64,000 bases of DNA. Origin: Paraneptunicella aestuarii (GTDB taxonomy: Bacteria > Pseudomonadota > Gammaproteobacteria > Enterobacterales > Alteromonadaceae). Shown one piece after another: positions 13,094-23,604 of this stretch; position 1 is the first letter of the stretch; every line of letters starts with the position of its first letter. The translations under genes and the position numbers were made by a program. Below the pieces are notes generated by a model, which saw only the letters and a list, made by a program, of their open reading frames with translations, did no database searches and had not been told where the DNA came from. Location: contig NZ_CP074570.1 in the NCBI RefSeq assembly GCF_019900845.1, forward strand, positions 1 through 64,000. Reading direction: 5' to 3'.

Positions 13094-13250
13094 ATTTTGT
13101 CAGGCTATGTATGCTTTGATGAACTTAATGCCGACTTCAAGCATTTCAGTGATGAATTGAGAATTCGTTGTTTATATGAAGAGTCGGTGATATGTACGGT
13201 ATTGATTGGCTTGGAGTCTGTTTAAGTTCCTTTTCAGTATTCATAGGCAT

Positions 13251-13325
13251 AAAAAAACCCCGGCAAATTGCCGGGGCTAAAACAAAGGTCTAAAAGATAT
13301 AGAACATCTCACCTCTGTACCCTAC
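13251..13325 (-). ncRNA. spf: Spot 42 small regulatory RNA
   Basis: The - strand begins GTAGGGTACAGAGGTGAGAT, continues with GTTCTATATC and TAGACCTTTG, and ends with the terminator GCCCCGGC aatt TGCCGGGG plus seven T. The first about 45 bases are nearly identical to E. coli Spot 42, an Hfq-dependent RNA for carbon catabolite control. The locus between engB and polA is also conserved. At about 75 nt it is shorter than the 109-nt E. coli RNA because the middle stem region is missing. A -10 box TATATT (13333-13338) sits 7 bases upstream of the start. Confidence 0.95.
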
Positions 13326-13370
13326 AGCGGGAAATATAGACGAGGTGATATGAAAAATAAAGTATTTTTT

Positions 13371-13383
13371 GTAATTAAATTAC
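13371..13383. promoter_or_regulatory. Palindromic operator candidate, copy B
   Basis: GTAATT A AATTAC centred 52 bases upstream of the Spot 42 start, identical in sequence and placement to copy A before the second sRNA candidate. This suggests that one activator controls both RNAs. The regulator is unknown. Confidence 0.5.
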
Positions 13384-13428
13384 GTTATTTGTTAACTTAA
13401 TGTGCTAAATCTCTGGTTTTTAACGTGT

Positions 13429-16248
13429 TTAATGCGCTTCATCCCAATTTTGTCCAACTCCGGCTTCTACGAGCAGTGGAACTTTGAGTTCAACGGCATT
13501 TTGCATCAGTTCAACAATTTTGGTTTTGTACTCTTCGACGAATTGGTCTTTTATTTCGAATACCAATTCATCGTGTACCTGCATGAGCATTTGAATGCAA
13601 CCTGGCTCTTGCTGTTCTATCCATTGATGTACCGCCAACATGGCTTTCTTGATGATATCGGCGGCCGTGCCCTGCATTGGTGCATTAATGGCTGCTCGTT
13701 CTGCCCCTTTACGCCTTGCTCCATTGCTTGAGCGAATGTCAGGCAAGTACAAGCGGCGTCCAAATACCGTTTCAACGTAGCCTTGCTCTTTGGCATTGGT
13801 TCGAGTCACTTCCATATAATCCAGTACACCAGGGTAGCGCTCAAAATATAGATCCATATATTTTTGTGCTTCGTTGCGACCAATATGTAGCTGCTTGGCA
13901 AGGCCAAAGGCGGACATGCCATAAATGAGGCCGAAATTAATGGCTTTAGCGCTACGGCGTTGGTCACTGGTAACTTCATCTAGTGGTACACCAAATACTT
14001 CAGCGGCTGTGGCTTTATGAATATCCTGACCATGAGAGAAAGCATCAAGAAGCCCTTTGTCATCTGATAAATGAGCCATAATGCGCAGTTCTATTTGAGA
14101 ATAGTCGGCAGCGACTATGGTGTAACCCTCTGGTGCGATGAAGGCTTGACGTACTTTTCTACCTTCTTCTGTTCTGATAGGAATATTTTGCAAGTTAGGA
14201 TCAGTTGAAGACAAACGACCCGTTGCCGCTACTGCTTGATGATAACTGGTGTGTACGCGATTAGTGCGCGGGTCAACCATGGTCGGCAACTTATCAGTAT
14301 AAGTATTCTTTAATTTGGTTAAGCCGCGATAGGTCATAAGCAGTTCGGGAAGCTCATAATCTAACGCCAGATCCTGTAACACTTCCTCTGAGGTTGAAGG
14401 CGCACCTTTTGGCGTCTTCTTCAAAATAGGAAGCCCCATCTTTTCATACAGAATATGCTGGAGTTGCTTGGTTGAGCCTAAATTGAATTTTTCCCCAGCC
14501 ATTTCGTGAACCTGTTTTTCCAGATCCATAATTTTCTGAGCTAGCTGATTGCTTTGTTCCCTCAGCTTTTGGCTATCGATATAAACGCCAGTGCGTTCCA
14601 TTTTGGATAATACTGATGCCAGAGGAATTTCTATTTCGGTTAGTAGAGACTTTAAAGAAGGAATTTCTTCTAACTGTGGCCACAAATGATTATGTAGTCG
14701 CAGTGTGATGTCGGCATCTTCGGCTGCGTAATGGGAAGCATCCTCGATATCTATCTGGTTAAAAGTAAGCTGCTTAACGCCTTTGCCTGCGATATCTTCG
14801 AAATGCGTTGTTTTATGAGCCAGAAAACGCTCAGCCATACTGTCCATGTCGTGACGTCCCAAAGTGCTGTTAAATACGTAAGACTCCAACATGGTATCGA
14901 AGGCAATGCCTTTTAACTCAATACCCGCGCGAGCCAGAACGTTTTTATCGTATTTCAGGTGTTGCCCAATTTTTTTAATCTGAGGATCTTCAAGAATTGG
15001 TTTAAAGATCGTCAGAACTTCGTCTCGGTTTAATTGATCTGGTGCGTCTGGATAGTCGTGACCAAAAGGCAGGTAGGCGGCTTCACCTTCTTTTATGGCA
15101 AATGAAAAGCCGACTAGCTCTGCTTCCATGTAGTTAATACTTGTTGTTTCCGTATCGAAAGCAAACAATTTGGCCTGCTTAATTTTATCCAGCCAGTTGT
15201 CTAATGCTGCTTTGTCGAAAATCGTCTCGTAGTGAATTTCAATTTGGCTTGGCTTTACTTCTCGGGCTGATTCTAGAGCCGATTCTGGAGAGGCTTGCTT
15301 TTGTTCTTTCAGATCTGATGAAGTGATAGCTGAAGCTGAAGTGGTTCCCGTTTTATGACCTTCATTAAATCCATCAATATCATTTAACCAGCGCTTGAAC
15401 TCCAATTCTTCAAACAATTCCAACAAAGCCGCATTGTCTGGATCGGCAATATTGAGAGAGTCTATATCGAAATCCAACTCGACATCTAACTTGATAGTTG
15501 CCAACTCGTAAGATAAGCGAGCTTGTTCTTCATATTCCTGCATTTTCAAGGCCATGGTTTTTGAGCCTCGAAAATCCAATCCCGCGATTTTATCCAGATT
15601 ATTATAAATATCCTTGATGCTACCAATACCTTGAAGCAGGGCTAGGGCGCTCTTATCACCAACCCCGGGTACGCCTGGTATGTTGTCGACTTTGTCGCCT
15701 TTCAATGCCAGAAAGTCGATGATTAATTCGGGAGGAATGCCAAACTTTTCAACAACGCCTTCTCTGTCCATGGTTGTATTGGTCATTGTGTTAACCAGCG
15801 TAACATGCTCGTTAACCAACTGCGCCATATCTTTGTCGCCAGTGCTGATAACTGTATTACGGCCTAATTTTGAAGCATGAGTGGAAAGCGTCCCTATAAC
15901 ATCATCAGCTTCAACGCCGGGCTCAACTATTAAAGGTAAGCCCATTGCTTTAATGATCTTGTGTAGAGGCTCTATTTGTTCTCTCAGCTCATCGGGCATT
16001 GGCGGGCGGTGCGCTTTGTATTCCGGATAAATGTCGTCACGAAATGTTTTGCCCTTGGCATCAAAAATGACTCCAATCTGATGTGGCTGATATTGTTTGA
16101 TCAGACTGCGCAACATATTGATAACGCCATAAACAGCACCTGTTGCCATTCCTTTTGAATTTGTGAGTGGCGGAAGGCCATGAAAAGCGCGAAACAGATA
16201 GGAAGATCCATCTACTAAAACGAGAGGAGTATTGTTATTTGTATTCAT
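13429..16248 (-). CDS. polA: DNA polymerase I
   Basis: PolA fills gaps and removes RNA primers in replication and repair. The 939-residue product has three domains. The N-terminal 5'-3' exonuclease carries [13 protein letters not shown], the acidic cluster [10 protein letters not shown] and the H3TH region [14 protein letters not shown]. The 3'-5' proofreading domain, from about residue 340, has FAFDTETTS and ends with [12 protein letters not shown]. The polymerase domain has [31 protein letters not shown] and [10 protein letters not shown]. All catalytic acidic residues are visible. ATG at 16248 begins MNTNNN. An extended linker with low-complexity Ser/Glu lies near residues 300-335. Confidence 0.98.
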   Translation of the reverse strand: MNTNNNTPLVLVDGSSYLFRAFHGLPPLTNSKGMATGAVYGVINMLRSLIKQYQPHQIGVIFDAKGKTFRDDIYPEYKAHRPPMPDELREQIEPLHKIIKAMGLPLIVEPGVEADDVIGTLSTHASKLGRNTVISTGDKDMAQLVNEHVTLVNTMTNTTMDREGVVEKFGIPPELIIDFLALKGDKVDNIPGVPGVGDKSALALLQGIGSIKDIYNNLDKIAGLDFRGSKTMALKMQEYEEQARLSYELATIKLDVELDFDIDSLNIADPDNAALLELFEELEFKRWLNDIDGFNEGHKTGTTSASAITSSDLKEQKQASPESALESAREVKPSQIEIHYETIFDKAALDNWLDKIKQAKLFAFDTETTSINYMEAELVGFSFAIKEGEAAYLPFGHDYPDAPDQLNRDEVLTIFKPILEDPQIKKIGQHLKYDKNVLARAGIELKGIAFDTMLESYVFNSTLGRHDMDSMAERFLAHKTTHFEDIAGKGVKQLTFNQIDIEDASHYAAEDADITLRLHNHLWPQLEEIPSLKSLLTEIEIPLASVLSKMERTGVYIDSQKLREQSNQLAQKIMDLEKQVHEMAGEKFNLGSTKQLQHILYEKMGLPILKKTPKGAPSTSEEVLQDLALDYELPELLMTYRGLTKLKNTYTDKLPTMVDPRTNRVHTSYHQAVAATGRLSSTDPNLQNIPIRTEEGRKVRQAFIAPEGYTIVAADYSQIELRIMAHLSDDKGLLDAFSHGQDIHKATAAEVFGVPLDEVTSDQRRSAKAINFGLIYGMSAFGLAKQLHIGRNEAQKYMDLYFERYPGVLDYMEVTRTNAKEQGYVETVFGRRLYLPDIRSSNGARRKGAERAAINAPMQGTAADIIKKAMLAVHQWIEQQEPGCIQMLMQVHDELVFEIKDQFVEEYKTKIVELMQNAVELKVPLLVEAGVGQNWDEAH

Positions 16249-17021
16249 TGCAATCTTTTTTAGATCCAGGAGTTATCAGGATGCCATATTCGCGGTAATG
16301 CAGCCAGTCGGCAAGCAATAAGGCATTCTGCTGGTTGAGAGAAAACAGATATAGGGTGTCAGCTGTGGATAACTTTGTTGAAGAAATTGTAAATTCAAAA
16401 ACGTATAAGATTTTAAATTGTGAATAATAGAGAGAAAAGCCTTTAAACTCATAAGGTTAGGCTGTGAATAAAATCTGAATATATAAACAGCTTCAAATTT
16501 CTTCTTTGTGAATAAATGAATTCACAGGACAAAACTGAATATCTGAACGGCTGAGTAGAATAGCACATCGATTATTGAATGCTAGTTTTTCTGCTTTGTT
16601 TTTTAGTTATTATTACTTTGCTATTGTTTTAATGGTTCCTTGTCAAGTGTAAGCGCTTGCTAATTCTTTTTGTGGCAGCAATTATCCCTGTGATGTTGAT
16701 CATCATTTTGGGTGTACATAAACGTAGTACAAAACGTGTATTTTGAACAACAAATAAACAGAATTTTTTGGTGTATTAATAATAGGAAGCTAAATCCCAC
16801 TTTAATTTGAGCAAACAAAGCTTAGAGGAAGTTGGCATCAAGTCTTATTAAGTGCTTAATTAAAGGTGAGATTCATTTAAATTCGGTCTACACTGCACAT
16901 CTTGATTTGTCTCTTGTCAGGATTGGGATAAATCTCTTTGTGAACTCTTTAAATTTTGTTAACTCTCTAGATAACTCTCTCTAGAATAACTATAAGAAAG
17001 CGCAGTTTGGCTAAGGTGTAA
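16249..17021. other. 773-base intergenic region between polA and trkH
   Basis: I find no gene here. It holds the divergent promoters of polA and trkH, the palindrome AAGCGCTT (near 16652), and a row of four same-direction DnaA-box-like 9-mers between 16364 and 16515 listed separately. The stretch 16380-16560 is AT-rich and contains two related segments (CTGAATATATAAACAGCTT and CTGAATATCTGAACGGCTG). Confidence 0.6.
16364..16515 (+). promoter_or_regulatory. Cluster of DnaA-box-like 9-mers
   Basis: One perfect DnaA box, TGTGGATAA (16364-16372, reverse complement TTATCCACA), is followed by three one-mismatch copies TGTGAATAA at 16419, 16463 and 16507. All are in the same direction with start-to-start spacings of 55, 44 and 44 bases, close to whole helical turns. 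This could titrate DnaA or regulate polA or trkH. It is not oriC, which is expected upstream of dnaA. Functional meaning is inference. Confidence 0.45.
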
Positions 17022-18476
17022 TTGATGCAATTTCGTTCCATTGTTCGGATCTTGGGACTACTCGTGGCATTGTTCAGTGTCACAATGATACCGCCTGCTA
17101 TTGTATCTCTCATATTTCAGGACGGTGGGGGTCTGCCGTTTGTTATGGCATTTGTGTTGTGTCTCATAACCGGGCTGGGCATCTGGTATCCAAACCGTGA
17201 AGCTAAAAATGACTTAAGAGCCAAAGAGGGTTTTCTTATTGTTGCCTTATTCTGGGCTGTACTGGCAAGTTTCGGTGCTTTGCCTTTTATCTTGATGGAT
17301 CAACCAGAAATGAGTGTTACCGACTCATTTTTTGAAGCTTTTTCCGGGTTAACCACAACCGGCGCTACGGTTATCGAAGGTATTGAATTCCTGCCTAAAT
17401 CCGTTCAGTTTTACCGCCAGCAATTACAATGGTTTGGCGGTATGGGAATTATCGTATTAGCGGTTGCTATCTTGCCTATATTAGGTGTAGGGGGTATGCA
17501 GCTGTATCGTGCTGAAACACCTGGCCCGGTGAAAGATTCCAAGATGACGCCTCGTATTGCCGATACTGCCAAGCATCTTTGGTACATTTACTTGTCGCTG
17601 ACGATTGCTTGCAGCGCCATGTATTGGGTTGCTGGAATGAGTTGGTTTGATGCCATTTGTCATTCTTTCTCTACCATAGCCATTGGTGGCTTTTCTACCT
17701 ACGACGCCAGTTTGGGCTATTTCGACTCTGCCGCAATCAATGCGGTTTGTGTGATTTTTCTTTGGATTGCCGCATTGAACTTCGCATTGCACTATGCAGC
17801 TGTAACCGGGCGAAGCTTAAAATCTTATGTGCAGGATCCAGAACTCAAGGCGTTTTTTGTTATTCAGTTTGCTTTGGTTACTCTGTGTTTTTTGGTTCTT
17901 ATCTACTACGAACGTTACGACACGGCGGAAATGGCTTTCGATCAGGCTTTATTTCAAGCGGTTTCTATTAGTACAACCGCTGGCTTTGCAACGGCAGACT
18001 TTTCCAGTTGGCCAGTGTTTCTACCTATCTTACTCATTTTTTCCAGTTTCATCGGTGGTTGTGCAGGGTCGACAGGCGGTGGCTTAAAAGTCATTCGTGT
18101 GTTTCTGCTTTATTTACAGGGCAAACGTGAGGTTGATCGTTTGATTCATCCCAAAGCGGTGTATTCGGTTAAGTTAGGCGATCGCGCTTTACCAGATCGA
18201 GTGGTTGAAGCGGTATGGGGGTTCTTCTCTGCTTATGCGCTGATATTTGTGGTGATTATGATTTGTTTGATTGCGACCGGAATGGATGACTTAACCGCTT
18301 TTTCCGCCACAGGCGCCATGCTGAATAACCTGGGCCCTGGTTTGGGCGATGTCTCTTCCACTTATTCTTACGTGAGTGATTCCGGGAAATGGATCTTGAT
18401 TGCGGCTATGTTATTTGGACGCTTGGAAGTATTCTCATTGCTAGTGCTGTTCTCGCCAACGTTTTGGCGTAGTTAA
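17022..18476 (+). CDS. trkH: Trk potassium uptake protein TrkH, membrane subunit
   Basis: TrkH is the K+-translocating membrane subunit of the Trk system and is gated by cytoplasmic TrkA. The 484-residue protein is almost wholly hydrophobic with four pore repeats. Selectivity-filter-like stretches include FSGLTTTGATV (near residue 107), STIAIGGFSTYD (near residue 219), STTAGFATADFSSWP and the final LGPGLGDVSSTY. Met1-Met2 doubling leaves the exact start open by one codon. trkA lies nearby on the opposite strand, separated by one unrelated gene. Confidence 0.95.
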   Translation: MMQFRSIVRILGLLVALFSVTMIPPAIVSLIFQDGGGLPFVMAFVLCLITGLGIWYPNREAKNDLRAKEGFLIVALFWAVLASFGALPFILMDQPEMSVTDSFFEAFSGLTTTGATVIEGIEFLPKSVQFYRQQLQWFGGMGIIVLAVAILPILGVGGMQLYRAETPGPVKDSKMTPRIADTAKHLWYIYLSLTIACSAMYWVAGMSWFDAICHSFSTIAIGGFSTYDASLGYFDSAAINAVCVIFLWIAALNFALHYAAVTGRSLKSYVQDPELKAFFVIQFALVTLCFLVLIYYERYDTAEMAFDQALFQAVSISTTAGFATADFSSWPVFLPILLIFSSFIGGCAGSTGGGLKVIRVFLLYLQGKREVDRLIHPKAVYSVKLGDRALPDRVVEAVWGFFSAYALIFVVIMICLIATGMDDLTAFSATGAMLNNLGPGLGDVSSTYSYVSDSGKWILIAAMLFGRLEVFSLLVLFSPTFWRS

Positions 18477-18508
18477 TACGTTAAGTACAAAGTGAGTGGC
18501 TGCGGAAG

Positions 18509-19000
18509 TTACAGCCATCCCCAAGTTTTTCTTACTTTAGCTGCGGTTTTGTTTGCTGGTTGAGCCGCTGAATTTGCCTCTTCCACTATTGCGCAAGTGC
18601 TGGGAACGATTTTAACTATATCGCTTCTGCGCCCAATGGCAGTCGAACCTAGTAGGGCTATACTTTCTATCTCAATTCCTGCCTTAATAAACTCTTCTAT
18701 ATAGACTGTACAATCGGGATATTGCTTTCCTTTATGAGTAGTACCTTTAGCTCTTAGGGCAAACAAAAAGTGCTCAGGCTTTTCTGATTTTATGAAATCG
18801 ATAAATTCTTCGGGAGTTTTTAATCTGTAATTTTCTTGGAGCGCTGATTGTTTAACATAGACAAGAATAACTGAGTTATTCATTAATTCTATTTCAAGGA
18901 TTTTTCTTGAAAACCCTTGCCCTGCACCAGTTAAGCATCGGATTGTAGAGCTTTTCCTTGCATTGGAATCCCCGATGACGATATGTAGTTTCTTATTCAT
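18509..19000 (-). CDS. Hypothetical protein with degenerate P-loop
   Basis: I do not recognise this 163-residue protein. Its N-terminus reads MNKKLHIVIGDSNARKSSTI, which resembles a Walker A loop after a beta strand but has Arg where GxxxxGKS/T has its second Gly. A hydrophobic strand (SVILVYVKQSAL) and a middle SEKPEHFLFALRAKGTTHKG follow. The C-terminal tail is rich in Ala and Lys. It sits between trkH and trkA, which are usually close, so it may be an insertion. Nucleotide binding is possible but unproven. Confidence 0.6.
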   Translation of the reverse strand: MNKKLHIVIGDSNARKSSTIRCLTGAGQGFSRKILEIELMNNSVILVYVKQSALQENYRLKTPEEFIDFIKSEKPEHFLFALRAKGTTHKGKQYPDCTVYIEEFIKAGIEIESIALLGSTAIGRRSDIVKIVPSTCAIVEEANSAAQPANKTAAKVRKTWGWL

Positions 19001-19094
19001 TGCTCTTTATCAAGTTTGAAATTAAAGGCAGTGAATCTACTTTATCTTATTGAGGGTGTAAATATTAACCTAATCAATCTTTGGTTAAAATCTC

Positions 19095-20474
19095 TTAGCC
19101 AAAGAAGAGAGCACTAGGCTGGAACAGCTTCTCTACGTCACCAATGTACTTCTTATCAACCAGGAACAAAATGATGTGATCGTCTGCTTCGATCACGGTA
19201 TTGCTGTGGGCGATAACCACTTCTTCCTGACGAACAATGGCACCGATGGTTGTACCGGGAGGAAGGCGAATTTCAGAGATAGCTCGGCCTACCACTTTAG
19301 AGGTTGTACTGTCTCCATGCGCAATCGCTTCGATAGCTTCTGCTGCGCCTCGGCGTAAAGAATAAACGTTCACAATGTCGCCTCGGCGAATGTGAGTCAG
19401 TAGGGCGGATATGGTTGCTTGCTGGGGTGAGAAGGCAATATCAATTTCCCCACCTTGTACCAAATCGACGTAAGCGCTTCGTTGGATCAGCACCATTGCC
19501 TTTTTGGCTCCCATGCGTTTTGCCAACATGGCCGACATGATATTGGCTTCATCGTCGTTGGTTACAGCCAAAAATGCATCGACTTGTTCAACCTGTTCTT
19601 CTGCCAATAATTCCTGATCCGAAGCATCGCCCAAAAACACAATAGTTCTGTCTAATTGCGTTGAAAGGTATTTGGCTCGTTCAGGATTGAATTCAATCAG
19701 TTTAACCTGATGATCATGTTCAAGTTGTTTGGCTAAGCCTGCGCCAATTAAGCCACCACCTGCGATCATAATGCGCTTGTAATTGCTTTCCAGTTTTTGC
19801 AGTTCACTCATTACCGCGCGAATATGCTTGGTTGCCGCAATAAAGAAGACTTCATCATCGGCTTCGATAACGGTTGTACCCAGAGGACGGATTGGCTTAC
19901 CACGGCGATAAATCGCGGCTACGCGAGTATCGACATTCGGAATATGTTCTTTTAGTGCCGATAGCGCGTGCCCAACCAACAAGCCACCATAATAGGCTTT
20001 AACCGCTACCAGACTGGCGCGGCCTTCGGCGAATTCCACAACTTGCAGTGCCCCGGGATAGTCAATCAATCGCTTGATTGCGTTAGTCACCAGCTGTTCC
20101 GGTGCAATAAGGTGATCAACAGGAATGTCTTGGTGCTTGAACAGATGCTTTTGATAAATAATGTATTGTTCTGAGCGGATACGAGCAATTTTTGTGGGTG
20201 TTTTGAACAGGCTATAGGCAATCTGGCAGGCCAACATGTTACTTTCGTCGCTGTTGGTTACCGCCACCAACATGTCGGCGTCTTCAGCTCCTGCTTCTTT
20301 TAATACATCCGGGTGAGAGCCTATTCCGGTAACAACTTGCAAATCTAATCGATCTTGTAGCAAGCGTAGTTTGGAGGTGTCGGAATCAATAACGGTGATT
20401 TCATTTTTCTCACCCACCAAATTTTCCGCCAGGGTAGCACCAACTTGTCCTGCGCCTAAAATGATGATTTTCAT
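19095..20474 (-). CDS. trkA: Trk potassium uptake regulatory subunit TrkA
   Basis: TrkA is the cytoplasmic NAD(H)/ATP-binding ring that gates TrkH. The 459-residue protein has two RCK units. Each starts with a Rossmann loop ([19 protein letters not shown] at residue 1, [19 protein letters not shown] near residue 233) and ends with a TrkA-C domain ([29 protein letters not shown]). Length is normal for the family. It is the last gene of the def-fmt-rsmB-trkA block. A partial palindromic repeat lies between rsmB and trkA. Confidence 0.97.
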   Translation of the reverse strand: MKIIILGAGQVGATLAENLVGEKNEITVIDSDTSKLRLLQDRLDLQVVTGIGSHPDVLKEAGAEDADMLVAVTNSDESNMLACQIAYSLFKTPTKIARIRSEQYIIYQKHLFKHQDIPVDHLIAPEQLVTNAIKRLIDYPGALQVVEFAEGRASLVAVKAYYGGLLVGHALSALKEHIPNVDTRVAAIYRRGKPIRPLGTTVIEADDEVFFIAATKHIRAVMSELQKLESNYKRIMIAGGGLIGAGLAKQLEHDHQVKLIEFNPERAKYLSTQLDRTIVFLGDASDQELLAEEQVEQVDAFLAVTNDDEANIMSAMLAKRMGAKKAMVLIQRSAYVDLVQGGEIDIAFSPQQATISALLTHIRRGDIVNVYSLRRGAAEAIEAIAHGDSTTSKVVGRAISEIRLPPGTTIGAIVRQEEVVIAHSNTVIEADDHIILFLVDKKYIGDVEKLFQPSALFFG

Positions 20475-20511
20475 GCTTAGTGATACCTAAAATGTGCTCG
20501 TAAGTTGTTAT

Positions 20512-20573
20512 TTAACGAAGAAGTCCCTGAAAATAACCATCTCAAAACCTTTTCTTATCCCGAACTGATGTTA
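20512..20573 (-). repeat. Partial copy of dispersed palindromic repeat
   Basis: About 60 bases from TTAACGAAGAAGTC to GATGTTA match one arm of the larger element beside mutM (63234-63467). Shared segments are AACGAAGAAGTC, CCATCTCAAAAC and CTTATCCC, with few mismatches in the first 35 bases. It occupies the gap between rsmB and trkA. Two copies in 64 kb indicate a repeat family in this genome. Confidence 0.7.
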
Positions 20574-20574
20574 T

Positions 20575-21900
20575 CTACTCTATAGACTTTAGCAGTCTGG
20601 CATAATAGAAGCCATCCATCTGTTGTTCTCCCGGTAAAATTTGTCTTCCCGGATTAGCTTCTGAGTCATTTCCGTGTAACGGCAACAGTTTTGCATCTGT
20701 TGTGCGTTGCAGGAATTGGCGAATTTGTTCCTGATTTTCTTCTGCCAATATTGAGCAAGTGGCGTAGATCATCACTCCGCCAGGTTTAAGCGTTTGCCAC
20801 AGTGCATCTAAAATTGTTTTTTGTATGTTTGTAAGTGCTTCTATATCGGAAGACTTACGTAACCAAAGGATATCGGGATGACGCCTAATGACACCTGTAG
20901 CTGAACAAGGAGCATCTAACAGTATTCTGTCGAAGGGTTTCCCATCCCACCATTGGCTTGTTTCTGCAACATCTGCACATTTCACATGCGCGCTCAGTTG
21001 TAGACGAGACAAGTTTTCGTGAACCCGTTTTAGCCGATACTCATCATTATCAATGGCGATGCATTCAGACAATCCTGGTTGGCTTTCCAAAATGTGGCAG
21101 GTTTTGCCTCCGGGAGCACAACAGGCGTCTAGTACAGTATCGCCAGCTTGAGCATCCAGATACTGGGCTGCAAGTTGCGCCGCGCCATCTTGAACTGAAA
21201 ACCAGCCTTCTTCATATCCCGGTAGTGCTTGGACATTGGTCGATTTGGCTAAAATCAGCGCTTGAGTGTGGGTATCTGGTAATGAAGCCGGATTATTTTC
21301 CGTGAAGCCTTCTTCTTGAAGTTTTGCCAGATAGTCTTCGCGAGTCATTTTACGTGCATTAACACGCAACCAAAGCGGTGGACGGGTAGTTATGCCTTCG
21401 ATGATAGCGGGAAGCTGATCGGCATAGTTTTTCTGTAATCGCTTGAACAACCACTTGGGCAACCCGGCTTGAATGTGAGGTTCATCCGAAATTTGATTAT
21501 GCATTTCTTCACGCATGAAATTGCGTAAAACGGCATTAACCAATCCTTTCAGTGCGACGCAACCTAGTGACTTCGTGGCATCAACCGTTTCTGAAACGGC
21601 GGCATGATTAGGAACGCGAGAGAATGCCAGTTGATAAAATCCCAACATCAATAAGTGTTCTAGAACTTTGTTCTTTCCTTTCAAAGGCTTTTGCAGAAGC
21701 TGACGTAGCCAATGTTGCAACAGGGGCAACTTGCGCAGAACGCCAAAGGTCATTTCCTGCATCCAGGCTTTATCCTGTTCGGAAAGTGAACCTTGATATT
21801 GAGGTAAACACTCTCTTAAGGATTCGCCATTTTCCAGCACGGCATAGATGACTTTGGCGGTATTGGCTCGCAACGAGCCTTGAGATTTTTGTTTAGCCAC
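20575..21900 (-). CDS. rsmB: 16S rRNA (cytosine-967-C5)-methyltransferase RsmB
   Basis: RsmB makes m5C967 in 16S rRNA. The 441-residue product has the N-terminal NusB-like helical domain, then a SAM-dependent methyltransferase with motif I DACCAPGGKTCHILE, motif IV DAPCSATGVIRRHPDI and the nucleophile region YATCSILAEEN. It has the normal two-cysteine architecture. It follows fmt by three bases and shares its operon. Confidence 0.96.
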   Translation of the reverse strand: MAKQKSQGSLRANTAKVIYAVLENGESLRECLPQYQGSLSEQDKAWMQEMTFGVLRKLPLLQHWLRQLLQKPLKGKNKVLEHLLMLGFYQLAFSRVPNHAAVSETVDATKSLGCVALKGLVNAVLRNFMREEMHNQISDEPHIQAGLPKWLFKRLQKNYADQLPAIIEGITTRPPLWLRVNARKMTREDYLAKLQEEGFTENNPASLPDTHTQALILAKSTNVQALPGYEEGWFSVQDGAAQLAAQYLDAQAGDTVLDACCAPGGKTCHILESQPGLSECIAIDNDEYRLKRVHENLSRLQLSAHVKCADVAETSQWWDGKPFDRILLDAPCSATGVIRRHPDILWLRKSSDIEALTNIQKTILDALWQTLKPGGVMIYATCSILAEENQEQIRQFLQRTTDAKLLPLHGNDSEANPGRQILPGEQQMDGFYYARLLKSIE

Positions 21901-21903
21901 GGA

Positions 21904-22851
21904 CTACAATTGGGTTCCTGGTTGCAGCCAGTCTTTTCTGGCATTTAATATGTCGCTGACAGCCATCGGCTTTTTGCCCGGAATTTGAATCGTTTTCAGT
22001 AGTAAGGCTTGTTCAGCAGTTTTAACCAGAATGCCTTCTTTGTCTGCACGCAGAACTTGACCCGCAGGTTTTTGGGCTTCTGATCCGGAACAATCTGCAA
22101 CTTGGCATTCTTGCACTTTGATATTTTGATCCTGATAAACAAAGAAGCTCATTGGCCAAGGGTTAAAGGCTCGGCAGTTGCGTTCTAATTGCTGCGCGCT
22201 GAGTTGCCAATCAATTTGAGCTTCGGTTTTCGACAGCTTTTTGGCATAAGTTGCTTCAGCTTCATTTTGTTTTTCTGGAACCAAAGAATTCAGCTTGTCC
22301 AGCGTTTCGATCAATGCTTTAGGGCCGATTTCTGCGAGCTTATGGTAAAGGGTTGCGCTGGTGTCGGTGGCTTCGATGGGAATGGCTTTTTTCAGCAACA
22401 TATCGCCAGTGTCTAAGCCTTCGTCCATTTGCATAATCGTCACGCCTGATTCGGCATCACCTGCCCATACCGAACGTTGGATTGGCGCTGCGCCACGCCA
22501 TTTGGGAAGCAACGAACCATGCACATTAATACAACCCAGTTTTGGGGCATCCAGCACGGCTTTAGGCAGTAATAAACCATAGGCGACCACCACCATGACA
22601 TCGGCATTCAGGGCTTTTAGTTCTTCCTGAGCGGCTTCATTTTTTAATGATTCTGGTTGGTAGACAGGCAAGTCATGTTCAAGTGCCAATTGTTTTACTT
22701 CACTGGCTTTGAGCTTTTTGCCTCGTCCGGCTGGACGATCCGGTTGGCTGTAAACGGCGATAACATTATGTTGTGAATCTAGCAGCGCCCGTAAGTGTTC
22801 TGCTGCAAATTCGGGCGTGCCGGCAAATATGATATTAAGTGGTGATTGCAC
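21904..22851 (-). CDS. fmt: Methionyl-tRNA formyltransferase
   Basis: Fmt formylates initiator Met-tRNA using 10-formyl-THF. The 315-residue product has an N-terminal Rossmann-like domain with [15 protein letters not shown] and the catalytic block [19 protein letters not shown] (Asn, His) with the Asp-containing GLDTGDML. The C-terminal OB-like domain includes FNPWPMSFF. The start lies 27 bases after the def stop. Standard def-fmt pair. Confidence 0.97.
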   Translation of the reverse strand: MQSPLNIIFAGTPEFAAEHLRALLDSQHNVIAVYSQPDRPAGRGKKLKASEVKQLALEHDLPVYQPESLKNEAAQEELKALNADVMVVVAYGLLLPKAVLDAPKLGCINVHGSLLPKWRGAAPIQRSVWAGDAESGVTIMQMDEGLDTGDMLLKKAIPIEATDTSATLYHKLAEIGPKALIETLDKLNSLVPEKQNEAEATYAKKLSKTEAQIDWQLSAQQLERNCRAFNPWPMSFFVYQDQNIKVQECQVADCSGSEAQKPAGQVLRADKEGILVKTAEQALLLKTIQIPGKKPMAVSDILNARKDWLQPGTQL

Positions 22852-22878
22852 CCTGATTCCCTATTTTTGTTCTTCGGT

Positions 22879-23385
22879 TTAGGCGTTCTGAAGTTTGGCG
22901 TCTTTTTCCAGTTTCTTCTTGATACGTTGGCGCTTCAATGGTGATAGGTAATCAACGAACAGTTTACCCAGCAAATGATCAAGTTCATGTTGAATACATT
23001 TCGCCAGCAAACCTTCGGCTTCCATTTCGTATTCTTCACCATCGCGATTTAAGGCTTTTACTTTTACCTTGGCTGCACGTTCTACTTTCGCGTAGTTACC
23101 AGGAACAGAAAGACAGCCTTCTTCGCTGATAACCGAGCCTTCTTTATAGGTAATTTCTGGATTGATTAGCACAATAGGGGTGTCTTGATCTTCAGATACG
23201 TCCATGACTACCACACGCTCATGCACATCTACCTGAGTCGCTGCCAAACCAACGCCATTTTCCTCGCGCATTGTTTCAAACATATCGTCAACCAACTGCT
23301 GGATTCTGGCATCTACCTTGGCAACAGGTTTAGCAACCGTTCTTAAGCGCTCATCAGGAAATCTAAGTACATTCATTAAAGCCAT
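22879..23385 (-). CDS. def: Peptide deformylase
   Basis: Def removes the N-formyl group from nascent proteins; it is a metalloenzyme. The 168-residue protein has the three class I motifs: [17 protein letters not shown] (metal-binding Cys) and QHELDHLLG (HExxH). It begins [15 protein letters not shown]. First gene of the def-fmt-rsmB operon, divergent from the LysM gene. Confidence 0.98.
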   Translation of the reverse strand: MALMNVLRFPDERLRTVAKPVAKVDARIQQLVDDMFETMREENGVGLAATQVDVHERVVVMDVSEDQDTPIVLINPEITYKEGSVISEEGCLSVPGNYAKVERAAKVKVKALNRDGEEYEMEAEGLLAKCIQHELDHLLGKLFVDYLSPLKRQRIKKKLEKDAKLQNA

Positions 23386-23604
23386 ATATTAAACCGTATC
23401 TTTTGTTCAATCTAAATCAGGGAATCATACTGTCTTTTTACTAAGACCAGTCAGGTATTAATAGGGTTCCCCTATGATTAATTAAAGGGAGTGAAGTATT
23501 GCTCAGCATACTTTTATTGCTAAAAAACTATTCACTCGCCGATTTTTGGCGCTATTCTAACTGATATGTTAGAAATTAGCAGTGTTTTACAGGGGATCAC
23601 ATAT

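Noticed and set aside
13402..13731. 109-codon + strand ORF opposite polA.
   Set aside because: Antisense shadow of the DNA polymerase I C-terminus.
16364..16515. Possibility that the DnaA-box-like cluster is oriC itself.
   Set aside because: No AT-rich 13-mer unwinding element of the usual kind is evident, and the origin in this group normally lies beside dnaA, upstream of base 1.
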